DNA of 64,000 bases from Microbacterium croceum (GCF_023091245.1 NZ_JAHWXN010000001.1:2108001-2172000), one strand, 5' to 3'; shown: positions 1 through 9,093, numbered from the stretch's first letter. Numbers and translations are program-made. The notes: a model not told the origin generated them from the sequence alone.

Positions 1-486
1 CAGCGCGAGGAAGGCGACACCGGTGCGCCCTTTGTAGAGGCGTCCGTCTGTGGAGCGGGTGCCCTCGGGATACAGCGCCACCGTCAAACCTTCATCGAGG
101 AGCTGGCGTTGCAGATCGAGCGCGTCGAGTGCGGCCTGACCAGCGCCGCGCCGCACCGGAATGGCTCCGATCGACTCGAAGAAGGTCTTGCTCATCCATC
201 CGCGAAAGCCGGTGCCCTCGAAGTAGCTCGACTTCGCGAGGAAATGCACGGGACGCGGAGCAGCCACAGGGATCGCGATCGAGTCGATGAACGAGAGGTG
301 ATTGCTTGCGAAGATCACGGGGCCGGTGGGCGGCACGTTGTCACGGCCTTCGATGCGCGGTCGGTACACAAGGCGTGCCAGCGGCGTGATCAGGCTGCGT
401 CCGAGCCGATAGGTGAATCCGGCGTGACGAGGCTTTGCAGTCTCTTCTGACGAGGATTCGGGCTCGACGGACTGCTCAGAGGTCAT
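1..486 (-). CDS. 1-acyl-glycerol-3-phosphate acyltransferase (PlsC family), 3' end outside window
   Basis: The first 162 residues are present; the gene runs off the left edge. It should transfer an acyl chain to lysophosphatidic acid at the inner face of the membrane during phospholipid synthesis. The family motifs are visible: NHLSFID (catalytic His 63 and Asp 68) and PEGTR (141-144, phosphate binding) followed by STDGR. A short, acidic, Ser/Glu-rich N-terminus (residues 1-18) precedes the domain, with no signal peptide. The ATG at 484-486 is the only good start. It is divergent from the FKBP lipoprotein gene across 123 bases. Family assignment is secure; the exact acyl acceptor is not visible. 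Confidence 0.9.
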   Translation of the reverse strand, partial: MTSEQSVEPESSSEETAKPRHAGFTYRLGRSLITPLARLVYRPRIEGRDNVPPTGPVIFASNHLSFIDSIAIPVAAPRPVHFLAKSSYFEGTGFRGWMSKTFFESIGAIPVRRGAGQAALDALDLQRQLLDEGLTVALYPEGTRSTDGRLYKGRTGVAFLAL

Positions 487-609
487 CAGAGCAGGTTACT
501 CCGGGATTCATGCCTTCGCTGGAATGAAGAATCGCGCCGCGTCTCCCAGCGCGAGCAAAGGGGAATAGGGGAGGATGGAGTGTCCCGATCGCGATCCAGA
601 GGTCTCACT

Positions 610-1566
610 GTGCGCAAGCGTCCGCTCATCGTCCTGTCCACCGTCGCTGCGGCGACCCTTCTGCTGGCAGGATGCTCCGGCACGTCCTCGCCCGAGAGCT
701 CGAGCACGCCCGAGCCCACGGCATCGAGCAGCTGCGCTCTCGACGCCCAGGCCGGCGATACCTCCAATGCCGTCGTCGTCGACGGTGAGGGTGCGGACGC
801 CAAGGTGACGGTCCCGTCCGATGCCCCGTTCGCAGGTGTCGAGCGCACGATCGTGGCGGAGGGCAAGGGCGAAGACATCGGCGTCGGCGATCTGGTCTCT
901 GTGCAGTACCAGATCGTCGACGCGAAATCGGGCGAGGTGCTGGACTCCTCAGCTCGTGGCGAAGGCGGACTGCTTCCCGTCCTGCTCGACACGAACCAGT
1001 CGTCGCTGTTCGTCGCGGCACTCGAGTGCGAGCCGGTCGGCTCTCAGGTCGTGCTGACGCTCCCGGGCAGCGTTCTCGGCGAGGGGGCGAGCAACGTCAT
1101 CGTGTATGCCGAAGCAGTCGAGCAGCTTCCCGAGGTCGCCACCGGCACCCCGGTCGACCCGACTCCCGGGTTCCCGACGGTGAAGCTCGACGATGACGGC
1201 GCTCCCACCATCACGATCCCCAAGGGCGACGCGCCCGCGAAGACCGAGGTCGCCGTGCTCAAACAGGGTGACGGCGCGACGGTCGGCGCTGGTGACCTCG
1301 TCGTGGTGCAGTACCGCGGCGTCAAGTGGTCCGACGGTAAGGAGTTCGACTCCAGCTGGAGCCGTGACGCGACCCCCTCGCAGTTCCAGACCAGCGGCGT
1401 CGTGACCGGCTTCCGCCTCGCGCTCGAAGGCCAGAAGGTCGGCTCGCAGGTGATCGTCGTGATGCCCCCGTCGGACGGCTACGGAGCCACCGAGGGTCAC
1501 GAGCTCCAGAAGGAGAGCCTCGTGTTCGTGGTCGACATCCTCGCCACGACACCCGTCCAGCAGTAG
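610..1566 (+). CDS. FKBP-type peptidyl-prolyl isomerase, secreted lipoprotein
   Basis: I place the start at the GTG at 610: it gives a textbook lipoprotein signal (MRKRP, hydrophobic stretch, then LLLAGC lipobox) with AGAGG eight bases upstream. An in-frame GTG at 580 would add ten Arg/Ser-rich residues. After cleavage a Ser/Thr-rich linker leads into two FKBP-like modules. The second, C-terminal module carries the usual landmarks (VVVQYRGVKW, EFDSSW, VGSQVIVVMPP, GYGA, LVFVVDIL). The first module keeps the fold-like pattern GDLVSVQY and LDSS but lacks the aromatic active-site residues and may be non-catalytic. It probably helps fold exported proteins on the outer face of the membrane. dxr follows 37 bases downstream with its own promoter. 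Confidence 0.85.
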   Translation: MRKRPLIVLSTVAAATLLLAGCSGTSSPESSSTPEPTASSSCALDAQAGDTSNAVVVDGEGADAKVTVPSDAPFAGVERTIVAEGKGEDIGVGDLVSVQYQIVDAKSGEVLDSSARGEGGLLPVLLDTNQSSLFVAALECEPVGSQVVLTLPGSVLGEGASNVIVYAEAVEQLPEVATGTPVDPTPGFPTVKLDDDGAPTITIPKGDAPAKTEVAVLKQGDGATVGAGDLVVVQYRGVKWSDGKEFDSSWSRDATPSQFQTSGVVTGFRLALEGQKVGSQVIVVMPPSDGYGATEGHELQKESLVFVVDILATTPVQQ

Positions 1567-1591
1567 CGGGAGCGGAGCCGAGGACGTGCCA

Positions 1592-1597
1592 TAGGCT
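1592..1597 (+). promoter_or_regulatory. -10 element of a leaderless promoter for dxr
   Basis: TAGGCT lies exactly six bases before the dxr ATG, so transcription would begin at the A of the start codon. The same spacing recurs at fifteen other starts in this window. Confidence 0.65.
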
Positions 1598-1603
1598 GGC
1601 GGC

Positions 1604-2689
1604 ATGCGTCGAATCATCGTCCTCGGCTCCACCGGCTCCATAGGCACACAGGCGCTCGACGTCATCCGAGCGAACCCCCGTCGCTTCGAACTCGTCGGCC
1701 TCGCCGCGGGAAGCAACCGCCAGATGCTCGACGAGCAGGCGGAACAGTTCGGCGTCGAGAGCACAGCGCTCGGGGCTGCGGAGGCCGAACAGCTCGTGCG
1801 CGACGTCGAGGCGGACGTCGTGCTCAACGCGATCACGGGCTCGATCGGGCTCGGCTCCACACTGGCTGCTCTGAAAGCCGGTCGCACGCTGGCCCTGGCG
1901 AACAAGGAATCCCTGATCGTCGGCGGGCAGCTGGTGCTGGCCGCGGCCGCCCCCGGTCAGATCGTGCCGGTCGATTCCGAGCACTCCGCGCTGGCGCAGG
2001 CGCTGCGCAGCGGCAGACACGAGGAGGTGCGCCGCCTGGTCGTCACGGCGTCCGGCGGACCGTTCCGGGGGCGCTCCAGGGCGGACATGGAGTCGGTCAC
2101 TCCCGCGGAGGCCCTGGCGCATCCGACCTGGGACATGGGCCGTATGGTCACCACGAACTCCTCGACCCTCGTCAACAAGGGGCTCGAGGTCATCGAGGCC
2201 CATCTGCTCTTCGACATCCCCTACGAGGACATCGAGGTGGTCGTGCACCCGCAGTCGGTGATCCACTCCATGGTCGAGTTCATCGACGGGTCGACCATCG
2301 CGCAGGCGTCGCCGCCGGACATGCGCCTGCCGATCTCGCTGGGCCTGGACTGGCCGAACCGCGTCGGAGGTGTCGGCCGGCCGCTCGACTGGACGACGGC
2401 GACATCCTGGACGTTCGAACCACTCGACAATGAGGCGTTCCCCTCGGTCGCGCTCGCGAAGGCCGTCGGCCGCGCGGGGGCGACCTTCCCCGCCGTCTAC
2501 AATGCCGCGAACGAGCAGGCCGTCGACGCGTTCCATGAAGGGCGTCTGACATTCCTCGGGATCGTCGACACGATCGCCCGGGTGGTCGATGCGCACGAGC
2601 CCCCGGACACGCTCACCGTCGAGACGTTGGCTGCGGCCGAGCTCTGGGCGCGACAGAAGGCCGACCAGCTGATCGTCGCCGGAGCCTGA
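1604..2689 (+). CDS. dxr: 1-deoxy-D-xylulose 5-phosphate reductoisomerase
   Basis: Converts DXP to 2-C-methyl-D-erythritol 4-phosphate with NADPH, the second step of the MEP isoprenoid pathway. The Rossmann motif GSTGSIG (8-14), ANKES (99-103), the metal-binding DSEH (124-127), TASGGPF (148-154) and the HPTWDMG segment are all present. At 361 residues it is somewhat shorter than the usual 380-400, with a compact C-terminus. ispG, a later MEP step, lies 6.6 kb downstream and the site-2 protease gene between them is also on this strand, as in the common actinobacterial dxr-rseP-ispG group, here interrupted by reverse-strand genes. Start codon fixed by the leaderless promoter. Confidence 0.97.
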   Translation: MRRIIVLGSTGSIGTQALDVIRANPRRFELVGLAAGSNRQMLDEQAEQFGVESTALGAAEAEQLVRDVEADVVLNAITGSIGLGSTLAALKAGRTLALANKESLIVGGQLVLAAAAPGQIVPVDSEHSALAQALRSGRHEEVRRLVVTASGGPFRGRSRADMESVTPAEALAHPTWDMGRMVTTNSSTLVNKGLEVIEAHLLFDIPYEDIEVVVHPQSVIHSMVEFIDGSTIAQASPPDMRLPISLGLDWPNRVGGVGRPLDWTTATSWTFEPLDNEAFPSVALAKAVGRAGATFPAVYNAANEQAVDAFHEGRLTFLGIVDTIARVVDAHEPPDTLTVETLAAAELWARQKADQLIVAGA

Positions 2690-2696
2690 GCGCCGC

Positions 2697-4319
2697 TCAG
2701 TCCTGGTCGGGATAGGGGACGGGCCAGCGGGATTCCGGCACGGGCCACCCAGCTGCCCGCAGCGCGCGACGGGCGAGCTCACGGGCGGAGTACGGTGTGC
2801 GCACGCCGCGGATGTCGCGGTAGTCCTGATGCCCGGGGCCCGCCCACAGGATCGCGTCGCCCTCGCCGACGAGTCCCACCGCCGCCACGATCGCGCGCTC
2901 CGGCGGCGAGTACTCGTGGATCTCTGCGTCAGGGCGTGCCGTGCGCGCACCGGCGATGAGCGTCGCCCTGATCGACTCCGGGTCCTCGAAACGGGGGTGG
3001 TGGTCGGTGACGACGAGTATGTCGCTGCCCTCCACGGCGGTGCGCGCCATGTCGAAGCGCTTGCTCGCGTCGCGGTCGCCGTCGGCTCCGAACAGCATCA
3101 GCACGCGTCCGGGAGTGACGCGGCGCACGGCGGCGAGAGTCTTCTCGAACGCGTCGGGGGAGTGACCGAAGTCCACGAAGACCGCGGGGCCGGTGTCGCC
3201 CGAGACGAGCTGCGTCCGTCCAGGCAAGTACGCCCGGATGCCTCCGTCGCGCTCGAGGGCCTCGGTGATGCGCTCCCAGGCGTATCCGCCCTCGAGCAGC
3301 ATCACGATCGCGAGGGCCGCGTTGGCCGCCATGTGCGGTCCGATGACGGGCACCGTCGTGGTGAGCGAGCCGAGCGGACCGGTCATCGTGAAGGTCGTGC
3401 CTGCTGCGCGCTCGTCGTCGATCACGACGACCCAGTCGGCCTTCTCGGCACCGGCAGGGTCGGCGGCGATCGATGGGGTGCCGACGGTCACCACGGGGAT
3501 CTCGGCGCGGTCCACGACGATCGCGCCGGACGGGGAGTCCAGGCAGATGACGCCGCGCGTGGAACGATCTGGGCGGAACAGGGGAAGCTTCGCCTCGAAG
3601 TACTCCTCCATGTCGGCGTAGTCGTCGAGGTGGTCGTGGCTGAGGTTCGTGAATCCGGCCACATCGAAGTGCATGCCGTCGACGCGGTGACGAGACAGCG
3701 CCTGGGCGCTCACCTCGACGGCGACGGCCTCGACATCCCGCTCGCGCATCAGCGCGAGGAGCGCGTGGAACTCAGACGCCTCCGGTGTGGTGAGTCTCGA
3801 TACGATCACCTCGCCCGCGATGTGACGCTCGGCTGTCGAGGAGAGACCGGTGACCACCCCGATCTGGTCGAGGATCCCTTCGAGCAGGTGCGAGACGCTC
3901 GTCTTGCCGTTCGTGCCGGTGGTCGCGAACAGCAAAGGCAGCGGATCGTCGGCACCGGTGCCGTACACCCAGGCGCTGAGATCTCCGAGGATTCCGCGCG
4001 GGTCGTCCACGACGAGGATCGGAAGCCCGGCGTCCTGAGCTATCGTGGCACCCGCGTCATCCGTGATGATCGCGACGGCGCCCTTCTCGGCTGCAGCGAT
4101 GGCGAAGTCGGCTCCATGGCGGTTGACGCCCTGGATCGCGACGAACGCCTCGCCGGCGCGGAGATCCGCCGTGGCGAGGGTGATGCCGGTGACGGTGATC
4201 CCCGTCGTATCGCCGCGTACCTCGCGTGCGAATCGGGAGACGAGTTCGGACAGCTCACGCCGGGGCGGGTTCGCGGGGCGGAGCACGGGAGGCAGGCTCG
4301 GTTGTTGTTCAATCGACAT
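2697..4319 (-). CDS. MurE-like Mur ligase (UDP-MurNAc-tripeptide synthetase family), divergent
   Basis: A 540-residue Mur ligase with the three expected domains. The ATP loop TGTNGKT is at 134-140, a lysine likely to be carbamylated at 244 (YFEAKLPLF), and the C-terminal domain begins near 365 (PGRTQ). MurE adds the third stem-peptide amino acid to UDP-MurNAc-Ala-Glu. Several landmarks differ from typical MurE: EVSAQALS instead of EVSSHAL, DFGHSPDA instead of DYAHTPDA, and DHHPR (439-443) where meso-diaminopimelate enzymes have DNPR. The enzyme may therefore use another diamino acid, fitting the B-type peptidoglycan of Microbacteriaceae, or be a paralogue of the murE in the division cluster. 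Convergent with dxr (7 bases apart). Confidence 0.82.
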   Translation of the reverse strand: MSIEQQPSLPPVLRPANPPRRELSELVSRFAREVRGDTTGITVTGITLATADLRAGEAFVAIQGVNRHGADFAIAAAEKGAVAIITDDAGATIAQDAGLPILVVDDPRGILGDLSAWVYGTGADDPLPLLFATTGTNGKTSVSHLLEGILDQIGVVTGLSSTAERHIAGEVIVSRLTTPEASEFHALLALMRERDVEAVAVEVSAQALSRHRVDGMHFDVAGFTNLSHDHLDDYADMEEYFEAKLPLFRPDRSTRGVICLDSPSGAIVVDRAEIPVVTVGTPSIAADPAGAEKADWVVVIDDERAAGTTFTMTGPLGSLTTTVPVIGPHMAANAALAIVMLLEGGYAWERITEALERDGGIRAYLPGRTQLVSGDTGPAVFVDFGHSPDAFEKTLAAVRRVTPGRVLMLFGADGDRDASKRFDMARTAVEGSDILVVTDHHPRFEDPESIRATLIAGARTARPDAEIHEYSPPERAIVAAVGLVGEGDAILWAGPGHQDYRDIRGVRTPYSARELARRALRAAGWPVPESRWPVPYPDQD

Positions 4320-4359
4320 GTCGCATCCATGATCTCATGTCGTCGCTGCGATCCCGGTG

Positions 4360-4403
4360 CGGCACGTCCCCTCATCCGACAGAACCGGAGAGGAGACGTG
4401 CCG
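4360..4403 (-). terminator. Hairpin downstream of the ycnI-like gene
   Basis: Inverted arms CGGCACGTC and GACGTGCCG, extended by a GAGG/CCTC pairing, lie between the end of the ycnI-like gene and the start of the Mur ligase gene. There is no T-run, so this may be a transcript-stabilising hairpin rather than an efficient intrinsic terminator. Confidence 0.45.
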
Positions 4404-4408
4404 GGTGG

Positions 4409-5098
4409 TCAGGGCTTGCGTCGGTAGGCGAGGACGGACACGACCAGAGCAGCGAGGCCTGCCACGAGGCCACCGGCGCCCAGGATCGTGCCCCCGGCGC
4501 TCTCCGCAGCGGGAGCGGCGGGAGACTCGCCGTCCGCAGCGTCCGGGTGATCGCCGTGGCCGCTTCCGGTCGCGGCGTCCACCGTCACCACCGGAGCGGG
4601 CGCGTCCAGGCTGTGCGGGTCTTCGCCGTTCTCGGCGATCTGGGTCCATTCGGTCGCGCCGTCGACGCACCGCTGCTCGACGGGGAACGCCAGCGATGCC
4701 GGGGACTCCTCGTCCAGGCCGACGCCCATGCTGACCGCACCGCGGAGATCGGTCGGAACCGGCGAGAGGGCGGTGTAGGTGACCGCCGAGACCAGGCCGT
4801 CGTCGCCACGCTCCACGTCGATCGTCCAGTCTCCGTCCAGCGTCGGCGACACGGAGGCGAGCCCCTCGGGCATCGTGATGCGCAGCGAGGTCGTGGGGGA
4901 GTTCTCGCAGCCGTGCGAGAACGAGAACGTCAGCACACCGTGATCTCCCGCGATGAGTTCGTCGGGACTGACGGTGACGTGGGCGCTGGCCATCGCAGGC
5001 ACGGCGACGGCCAGCAGAGCTCCTCCGGCGATGGCGGCCGCGAGACGGGCGGCTCGGTGCGAGCGCGCGGGGGTGGGGGACATGGTGGAACGGGACAT
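4409..5098 (-). CDS. YcnI/DUF1775-family exported copper-associated protein
   Basis: A 229-residue exported protein. It has a signal peptide ending in AMASA, directly followed by HVTVSP, so that the mature protein begins with His; in characterised YcnI proteins this N-terminal His ligates Cu(II). The DUF1775 beta-sandwich follows (ITMPEGL, two Trp-containing strands), then a Pro/Ala/His-containing linker with the stretch GSGHGDHP and one C-terminal membrane helix ending in YRRKP. The start was chosen at 5098 because GGAGAG stands just upstream and the signal peptide fits. It is probably anchored outside and may chaperone copper. The membrane protein upstream on the same strand is a likely partner. 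Confidence 0.85.
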   Translation of the reverse strand: MSRSTMSPTPARSHRAARLAAAIAGGALLAVAVPAMASAHVTVSPDELIAGDHGVLTFSFSHGCENSPTTSLRITMPEGLASVSPTLDGDWTIDVERGDDGLVSAVTYTALSPVPTDLRGAVSMGVGLDEESPASLAFPVEQRCVDGATEWTQIAENGEDPHSLDAPAPVVTVDAATGSGHGDHPDAADGESPAAPAAESAGGTILGAGGLVAGLAALVVSVLAYRRKP

Positions 5099-5193
5099 GT
5101 GGTTCTCTCCTGCAGAGGTGTGGCGGGCGCGCCGATGGCACGCTTCCGCGGGGATGGCGCGCTCGGGAGCGAGGGCGCCGCTCGTGCGGCCGA

Positions 5194-5778
5194 TCAGCCG
5201 CGCAGGAGAGCAGGAGGGCCGCGCCGCGAGACGCCGGCCGTGAGGGCGGCGGCTGTCAGGGCGACGAGCGTCGAGACGAGGAGGGGCGGCCGGCGATGTT
5301 CCGGCGGTGTGGGAGACGGCACCGGTCGCAGGAGCGTCTGCACCCAGTCGACGATCGACTGCAGCAGCGACTCGGCGTGCCAGAGCAGGAACAGGGTCAG
5401 GACCGCGGCGACGACGTGTGCTCCGAGCATCGCGAGGCTCGGAGCCGGAAGAGCCGATACCGCGCCGAGCTGCGAGAGCTCCAGATGATGCGCGTGACCA
5501 GGGGGCGCGATCGCTCCGTCGACGGTCGGGGCACCGAGCATCTGGAACACGACATGGAATGCCGCCTGCGCGAACAGCACGGTCGCGGTGGTTCGCACCC
5601 GAGAGCGGCGCACGCCGATCACCAGTGCAGACAGTGGGGTGATCAGAGCCGAGACGGCGAGGATGAGCAGCGGATGTGGCGCTGCCCCGCCGCCGATCGT
5701 GTGCGACACGGCGGCGATCAGAGTGGCCGCAGCGGAGACGACGACGGCACGCATCAGTCGCAGCTGCCGGGAGGTCAC
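5194..5778 (-). CDS. Histidine-containing integral membrane protein, partner of YcnI
   Basis: A 194-residue protein of about five hydrophobic segments that I cannot assign to a named family. It has His residues in or near membrane segments (SHTIGG, AAFHVVFQMLG, GHAHHLE, LGAHVV, LLWHAE), which could coordinate a metal. Genes of this kind are often found next to YcnI-like genes, and the 95-base spacing here suggests co-transcription. GTG at 5778 is taken as the start; ATG at 5754 is an alternative and neither has a strong ribosome-binding site. A role in copper handling is inferred only from context and His content. Confidence 0.7.
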   Translation of the reverse strand: MTSRQLRLMRAVVVSAAATLIAAVSHTIGGGAAPHPLLILAVSALITPLSALVIGVRRSRVRTTATVLFAQAAFHVVFQMLGAPTVDGAIAPPGHAHHLELSQLGAVSALPAPSLAMLGAHVVAAVLTLFLLWHAESLLQSIVDWVQTLLRPVPSPTPPEHRRPPLLVSTLVALTAAALTAGVSRRGPPALLRG

Positions 5779-5823
5779 AAGACAAGACTACGGGTGCCGG
5801 GCAGATTCCTAGACGGGGCGCTG

Positions 5824-5829
5824 TAGCGT
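5824..5829 (+). promoter_or_regulatory. -10 element of a leaderless promoter for the site-2 protease gene
   Basis: TAGCGT ends six bases before the GTG start, predicting a transcript that starts at the G of the start codon. Confidence 0.6.
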
Positions 5830-5835
5830 GAGCAG

Positions 5836-7149
5836 GTGGAAATCCTGCTCTATGTGGGTGGCATCCTGTTCATGCTGATCGGCCTCGGCCTTTCGATCGG
5901 CCTGCACGAGGTCGGCCATCTCGTCCCCGCGAAGCTCTTCGGCGTGCGCGTCGGCCAGTACATGATCGGCTTCGGTCCGCGTCTGTGGTCGAAGCGCATC
6001 GGGGAGACCGAGTACGGGTTCAAGATGCTCCCTGTGGGCGGTTTCATCTCGATGTCGGGCATGTACCCGGCTTCCCGCACGACCGGGCCCGCCAAGGGGG
6101 TCTTCCGCGCGCTCATCCAGGACGCCCGTTCCGCGAACGACGAGACGATCGCGGAGGGTGCGGAGGATCGCGTCTTCTACCGGCTGCCGGTCTGGAAGCG
6201 CGTGGTCGTGATGCTCGGCGGACCGTTGATGAACCTGATCCTCGCGGTCGTCATCTTCACCGTGATGCTCTCCGGTATCGGACTCCAGCAGGGGACGACC
6301 ACCATCGCCTCCGTGAGCGAATGCGTCGTGCCGTCCGGCTCCACACAGACCGAGTGCGGGGCGGATGACCCCGCCACCCCTGCGGCCCAAGCCGGAATCA
6401 TGCCGGGCGACGTCCTGGTGTCGATCGACGGCACGCCGGTGTCGACCTTCGCCGAGGCGACTGCGATCGTGCAGGCGGCGCCGGGGAAGACACTCGACCT
6501 CGTCGTCGAGCGCGATGGTGCACCGCAGACTCTGAGCATCACCCCCGTCGTCGCGGAGCGCACCCTCACCGACGCGAGTGGCCAGCCGCTGCTCGACGAG
6601 CAGGGCCAACCCGTCGTGAAGGAGGTGGGCTACGTCGGCATGGCGGCCCAGATGGGCTTTGTGCCGCAGCCGTTGACCGCAGGCGTGGAGATGACCGGCG
6701 ATACCGTCGCCCGCGTCGGGTCGCTGATCGTCACGCTCCCCGTCCGTCTCTGGGACGTCGGGGTGGCGCTCGTCACCGGAGGGGAGCGCGACCCCAACGG
6801 ACCGTTGAGTGTCGTCGGTGTCGGCAGGCTCGCCGGCGAAGTGGCGGCGACCGAAGCTCCGGTGCTGAACCGGCTCTTCGGGCTGCTCGGTCTGCTCGGA
6901 TCGCTGAACATCGCACTGTTCGTGTTCAACCTGATCCCGCTGCTCCCGCTGGATGGCGGTCACATCGTCGTCGCGCTCTGGGAGGGGATCAAACGGGCCT
7001 GGGCCACGCTCTTCCGTCGTCCTCCGCCCGCTCCCGTCGACGCCACCCGGCTGGTGCCGCTCACGGTGATCGTCGCGACCCTGCTCATCGCGATGGGAGC
7101 GCTGCTGATCATCGCCGACCTGTTGCGCCCGATCGACATCCTGGGCTGA
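5836..7149 (+). CDS. rseP: Membrane-embedded site-2 zinc protease (M50, RseP/RIP1 type)
   Basis: An intramembrane protease that cleaves anti-sigma factors or other membrane substrates after a first cut by another protease. The zinc site HEVGH is at residues 24-28 in the first membrane helix. One PDZ domain follows (IMPGDVLVSIDG, ATAIVQAAPGKTLDL). The third zinc ligand motif, LPLDGGH, is in a C-terminal helix after NLIPL. The 437-residue length is normal for actinobacteria. The GTG start is fixed by the leaderless promoter. The downstream gene is convergent (24 bases), and ispG continues on this strand beyond it. Confidence 0.93.
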   Translation: MEILLYVGGILFMLIGLGLSIGLHEVGHLVPAKLFGVRVGQYMIGFGPRLWSKRIGETEYGFKMLPVGGFISMSGMYPASRTTGPAKGVFRALIQDARSANDETIAEGAEDRVFYRLPVWKRVVVMLGGPLMNLILAVVIFTVMLSGIGLQQGTTTIASVSECVVPSGSTQTECGADDPATPAAQAGIMPGDVLVSIDGTPVSTFAEATAIVQAAPGKTLDLVVERDGAPQTLSITPVVAERTLTDASGQPLLDEQGQPVVKEVGYVGMAAQMGFVPQPLTAGVEMTGDTVARVGSLIVTLPVRLWDVGVALVTGGERDPNGPLSVVGVGRLAGEVAATEAPVLNRLFGLLGLLGSLNIALFVFNLIPLLPLDGGHIVVALWEGIKRAWATLFRRPPPAPVDATRLVPLTVIVATLLIAMGALLIIADLLRPIDILG

Positions 7150-7172
7150 CCCTCGATCGCTCTCCCGGGCGC

Positions 7173-9056
7173 TCAGGCGAGCGCGTGCGCGACCAGACGC
7201 TCCAGGGTGCGGATGCCGTCGCGTGACAGGATCGACTCCAGGTGACCCTGCACGGATGCGAAGTGCTCGCCGCGGAGGGCGTAGACGTCTCCGGATACGG
7301 CGTCGGCGGAGACCTCGGCGCCGTCCACCGAGGTCGTCCCCGGCGTCACGCGGGCCGTGAACGTGTTGTAGAAGCCGATCGACGCGTCCTCACCGAACAC
7401 AGGGACCGACTTCTGCAGTCCCTGGTGCGGAGAGTCCAGCGGAGCGAGCCCGATGCCGAACCGGTCGCTCAGGATCTGGTGGCTCAGACAGACGGCGAGC
7501 AACGGCTGCCGGGCATCGGCTCGACGGGCGACGACGGCACGCATGCGTGCGATGCGGGGGTTGTCGATATCGCGCGGGTCACCGGGGCCGGGGCCGGCGA
7601 CGACGAGGTCGGCCGCGTCGAGCTCCGCATCCGTCACCTCGTTCCATCCGGCGATCGTGACATCGAGTCCCAGATGCCGCAGCTGGTGCGCGAGCATCGT
7701 CGTGAAGCGGTCCTCGGCATCCACGACGACGGCGGTCTGCCCGCGGAAGGGGCCGGTCACGTCGTCGCCTTGCGGATTCAACCAGAAGTCCGCCAGGCGC
7801 GAGTTGCGCGACGACAGCAGCGTGGCGATGGTCGGGTCCTCAGCCAGGGCGACCTCGGCGGCGGGGGCGTCCGCGTCGCTGCGTGCCTCGGCTGCGCGGT
7901 CGCGGTCGATGGCACCGATGGCGCCGAGCACGCCGGCAGCCTTGCCGTGCGTCTCGCTCACCTCGCCGTGCGGGTCGGAGTGGCGCACGAGCGTCGCCCC
8001 GACCGGCACGCGCAACGCGCCGTCCTGCACGTAGACGGTGCGGATGAGGATCGGAGCGTCGAGGTCGTGCCCGCCGTCGGCGTTCGGGGTGAAGAGAGCG
8101 GCCACGCCGGAGTAGTACCCGCGCGGCTCGCGCTCGTGCCGACGGATGACGGCACAGGCGTTCTGCATGGGGGAGCCCGTGACGGTGGGGGCGAACATCG
8201 TCTCGCGCAGGATGTCGCGCGGATCGAGCCTGCTGCGGCCGCGCAGCATGTACTCGGTGTGGGTGAGTCGCGACATCTCCTTGAGGTGCGGGCCTGTGAT
8301 CCGGCCTCCGTCGGAGCAGACCGCACTCATCATCTTGAGCTCTTCGTCGACCACCATGAACAGCTCCTCGGTCTCTTTGGTGGAGGAGAGGAACTCGACC
8401 AGCGTTTCACGCGTCGAGCCGCCGGCCGGGTGGCGGAAGGTGCCGGAGATCGGGTTCATCGTGACGACGCCTCCGCGCGCGACGACGTGCGCCTCGGGGC
8501 TCGCTCCGACCGCGATGTGGCCGGGGGTGAAGACGGCGAAGGTCCAGTACGCACCGCGCTCGTGGGTGAGCAGGGCGCGGAACCAGGTCAGCGCCGCGGT
8601 GCGATCCTCGACGTCGATCCGTGCGGTGAAATCGCGGCGGATCACGAAGTTTGCACCCTCGCCACGGCCGATCTCGTCGGCGATGACCCGCTCGACGATC
8701 GCGGCGTACTCCTCGTCGGCAATGTCGAAGCCGGCATCCTGCAGTGGCACCGGAGTGGAGGGCAGCGCGTCCTCCACCATGGACGTCGGTAGTGTCAGAT
8801 GCTCGTCGACCACGATGCAGCGCAGGGGGGCGCCATCGTCCTGGGCGACGAAGCCGCGCTCACGGACCTGGCGGTACGGCACCAGCGCGAAGACCTCGCG
8901 GGGTGAGCCGTCGATCGTCAACGGGATGTCGGCGAGGAGATCGACGTCCACGACCTCTCCCGTGAGGAGCTCGACGGATTCCGCGCCGTCGCGTGCGATC
9001 AGCACGAAGGAAGAGCTCGGGTCAGCGCTGAGCTCGGCGAGTCGTGAGAGGGTCAT
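7173..9056 (-). CDS. TrpE-TrpG fusion anthranilate synthase (PhzE-like)
   Basis: A 627-residue fusion. Residues 1 to about 420 form a chorismate-binding domain (NPISGTFRHP, LMMVVDEE-like acidic segment, TGSPMQNA, RGYYSG). Residues from about 440 to the end are a class I glutamine amidotransferase with Cys in CLSHQ (523-527) and His 605 in QGHLES. The product should be anthranilate or 2-amino-2-deoxyisochorismate, since PhzE proteins have this length and architecture. The complete tryptophan attenuator directly upstream argues for anthranilate and tryptophan synthesis. No phz genes are nearby. AGGAGA stands before the ATG. The gene appears to be monocistronic and is convergent with rseP. Confidence 0.88.
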   Translation of the reverse strand: MTLSRLAELSADPSSSFVLIARDGAESVELLTGEVVDVDLLADIPLTIDGSPREVFALVPYRQVRERGFVAQDDGAPLRCIVVDEHLTLPTSMVEDALPSTPVPLQDAGFDIADEEYAAIVERVIADEIGRGEGANFVIRRDFTARIDVEDRTAALTWFRALLTHERGAYWTFAVFTPGHIAVGASPEAHVVARGGVVTMNPISGTFRHPAGGSTRETLVEFLSSTKETEELFMVVDEELKMMSAVCSDGGRITGPHLKEMSRLTHTEYMLRGRSRLDPRDILRETMFAPTVTGSPMQNACAVIRRHEREPRGYYSGVAALFTPNADGGHDLDAPILIRTVYVQDGALRVPVGATLVRHSDPHGEVSETHGKAAGVLGAIGAIDRDRAAEARSDADAPAAEVALAEDPTIATLLSSRNSRLADFWLNPQGDDVTGPFRGQTAVVVDAEDRFTTMLAHQLRHLGLDVTIAGWNEVTDAELDAADLVVAGPGPGDPRDIDNPRIARMRAVVARRADARQPLLAVCLSHQILSDRFGIGLAPLDSPHQGLQKSVPVFGEDASIGFYNTFTARVTPGTTSVDGAEVSADAVSGDVYALRGEHFASVQGHLESILSRDGIRTLERLVAHALA

Positions 9057-9093
9057 CGATGTCTCCTGTGCAGGGCTCCGGCTCGGCTCAACG

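Noticed and set aside
7173..9056. Phenazine biosynthesis gene phzE
   Set aside because: The length and architecture match PhzE, but there are no other phz genes and the gene is controlled by a Trp attenuator.
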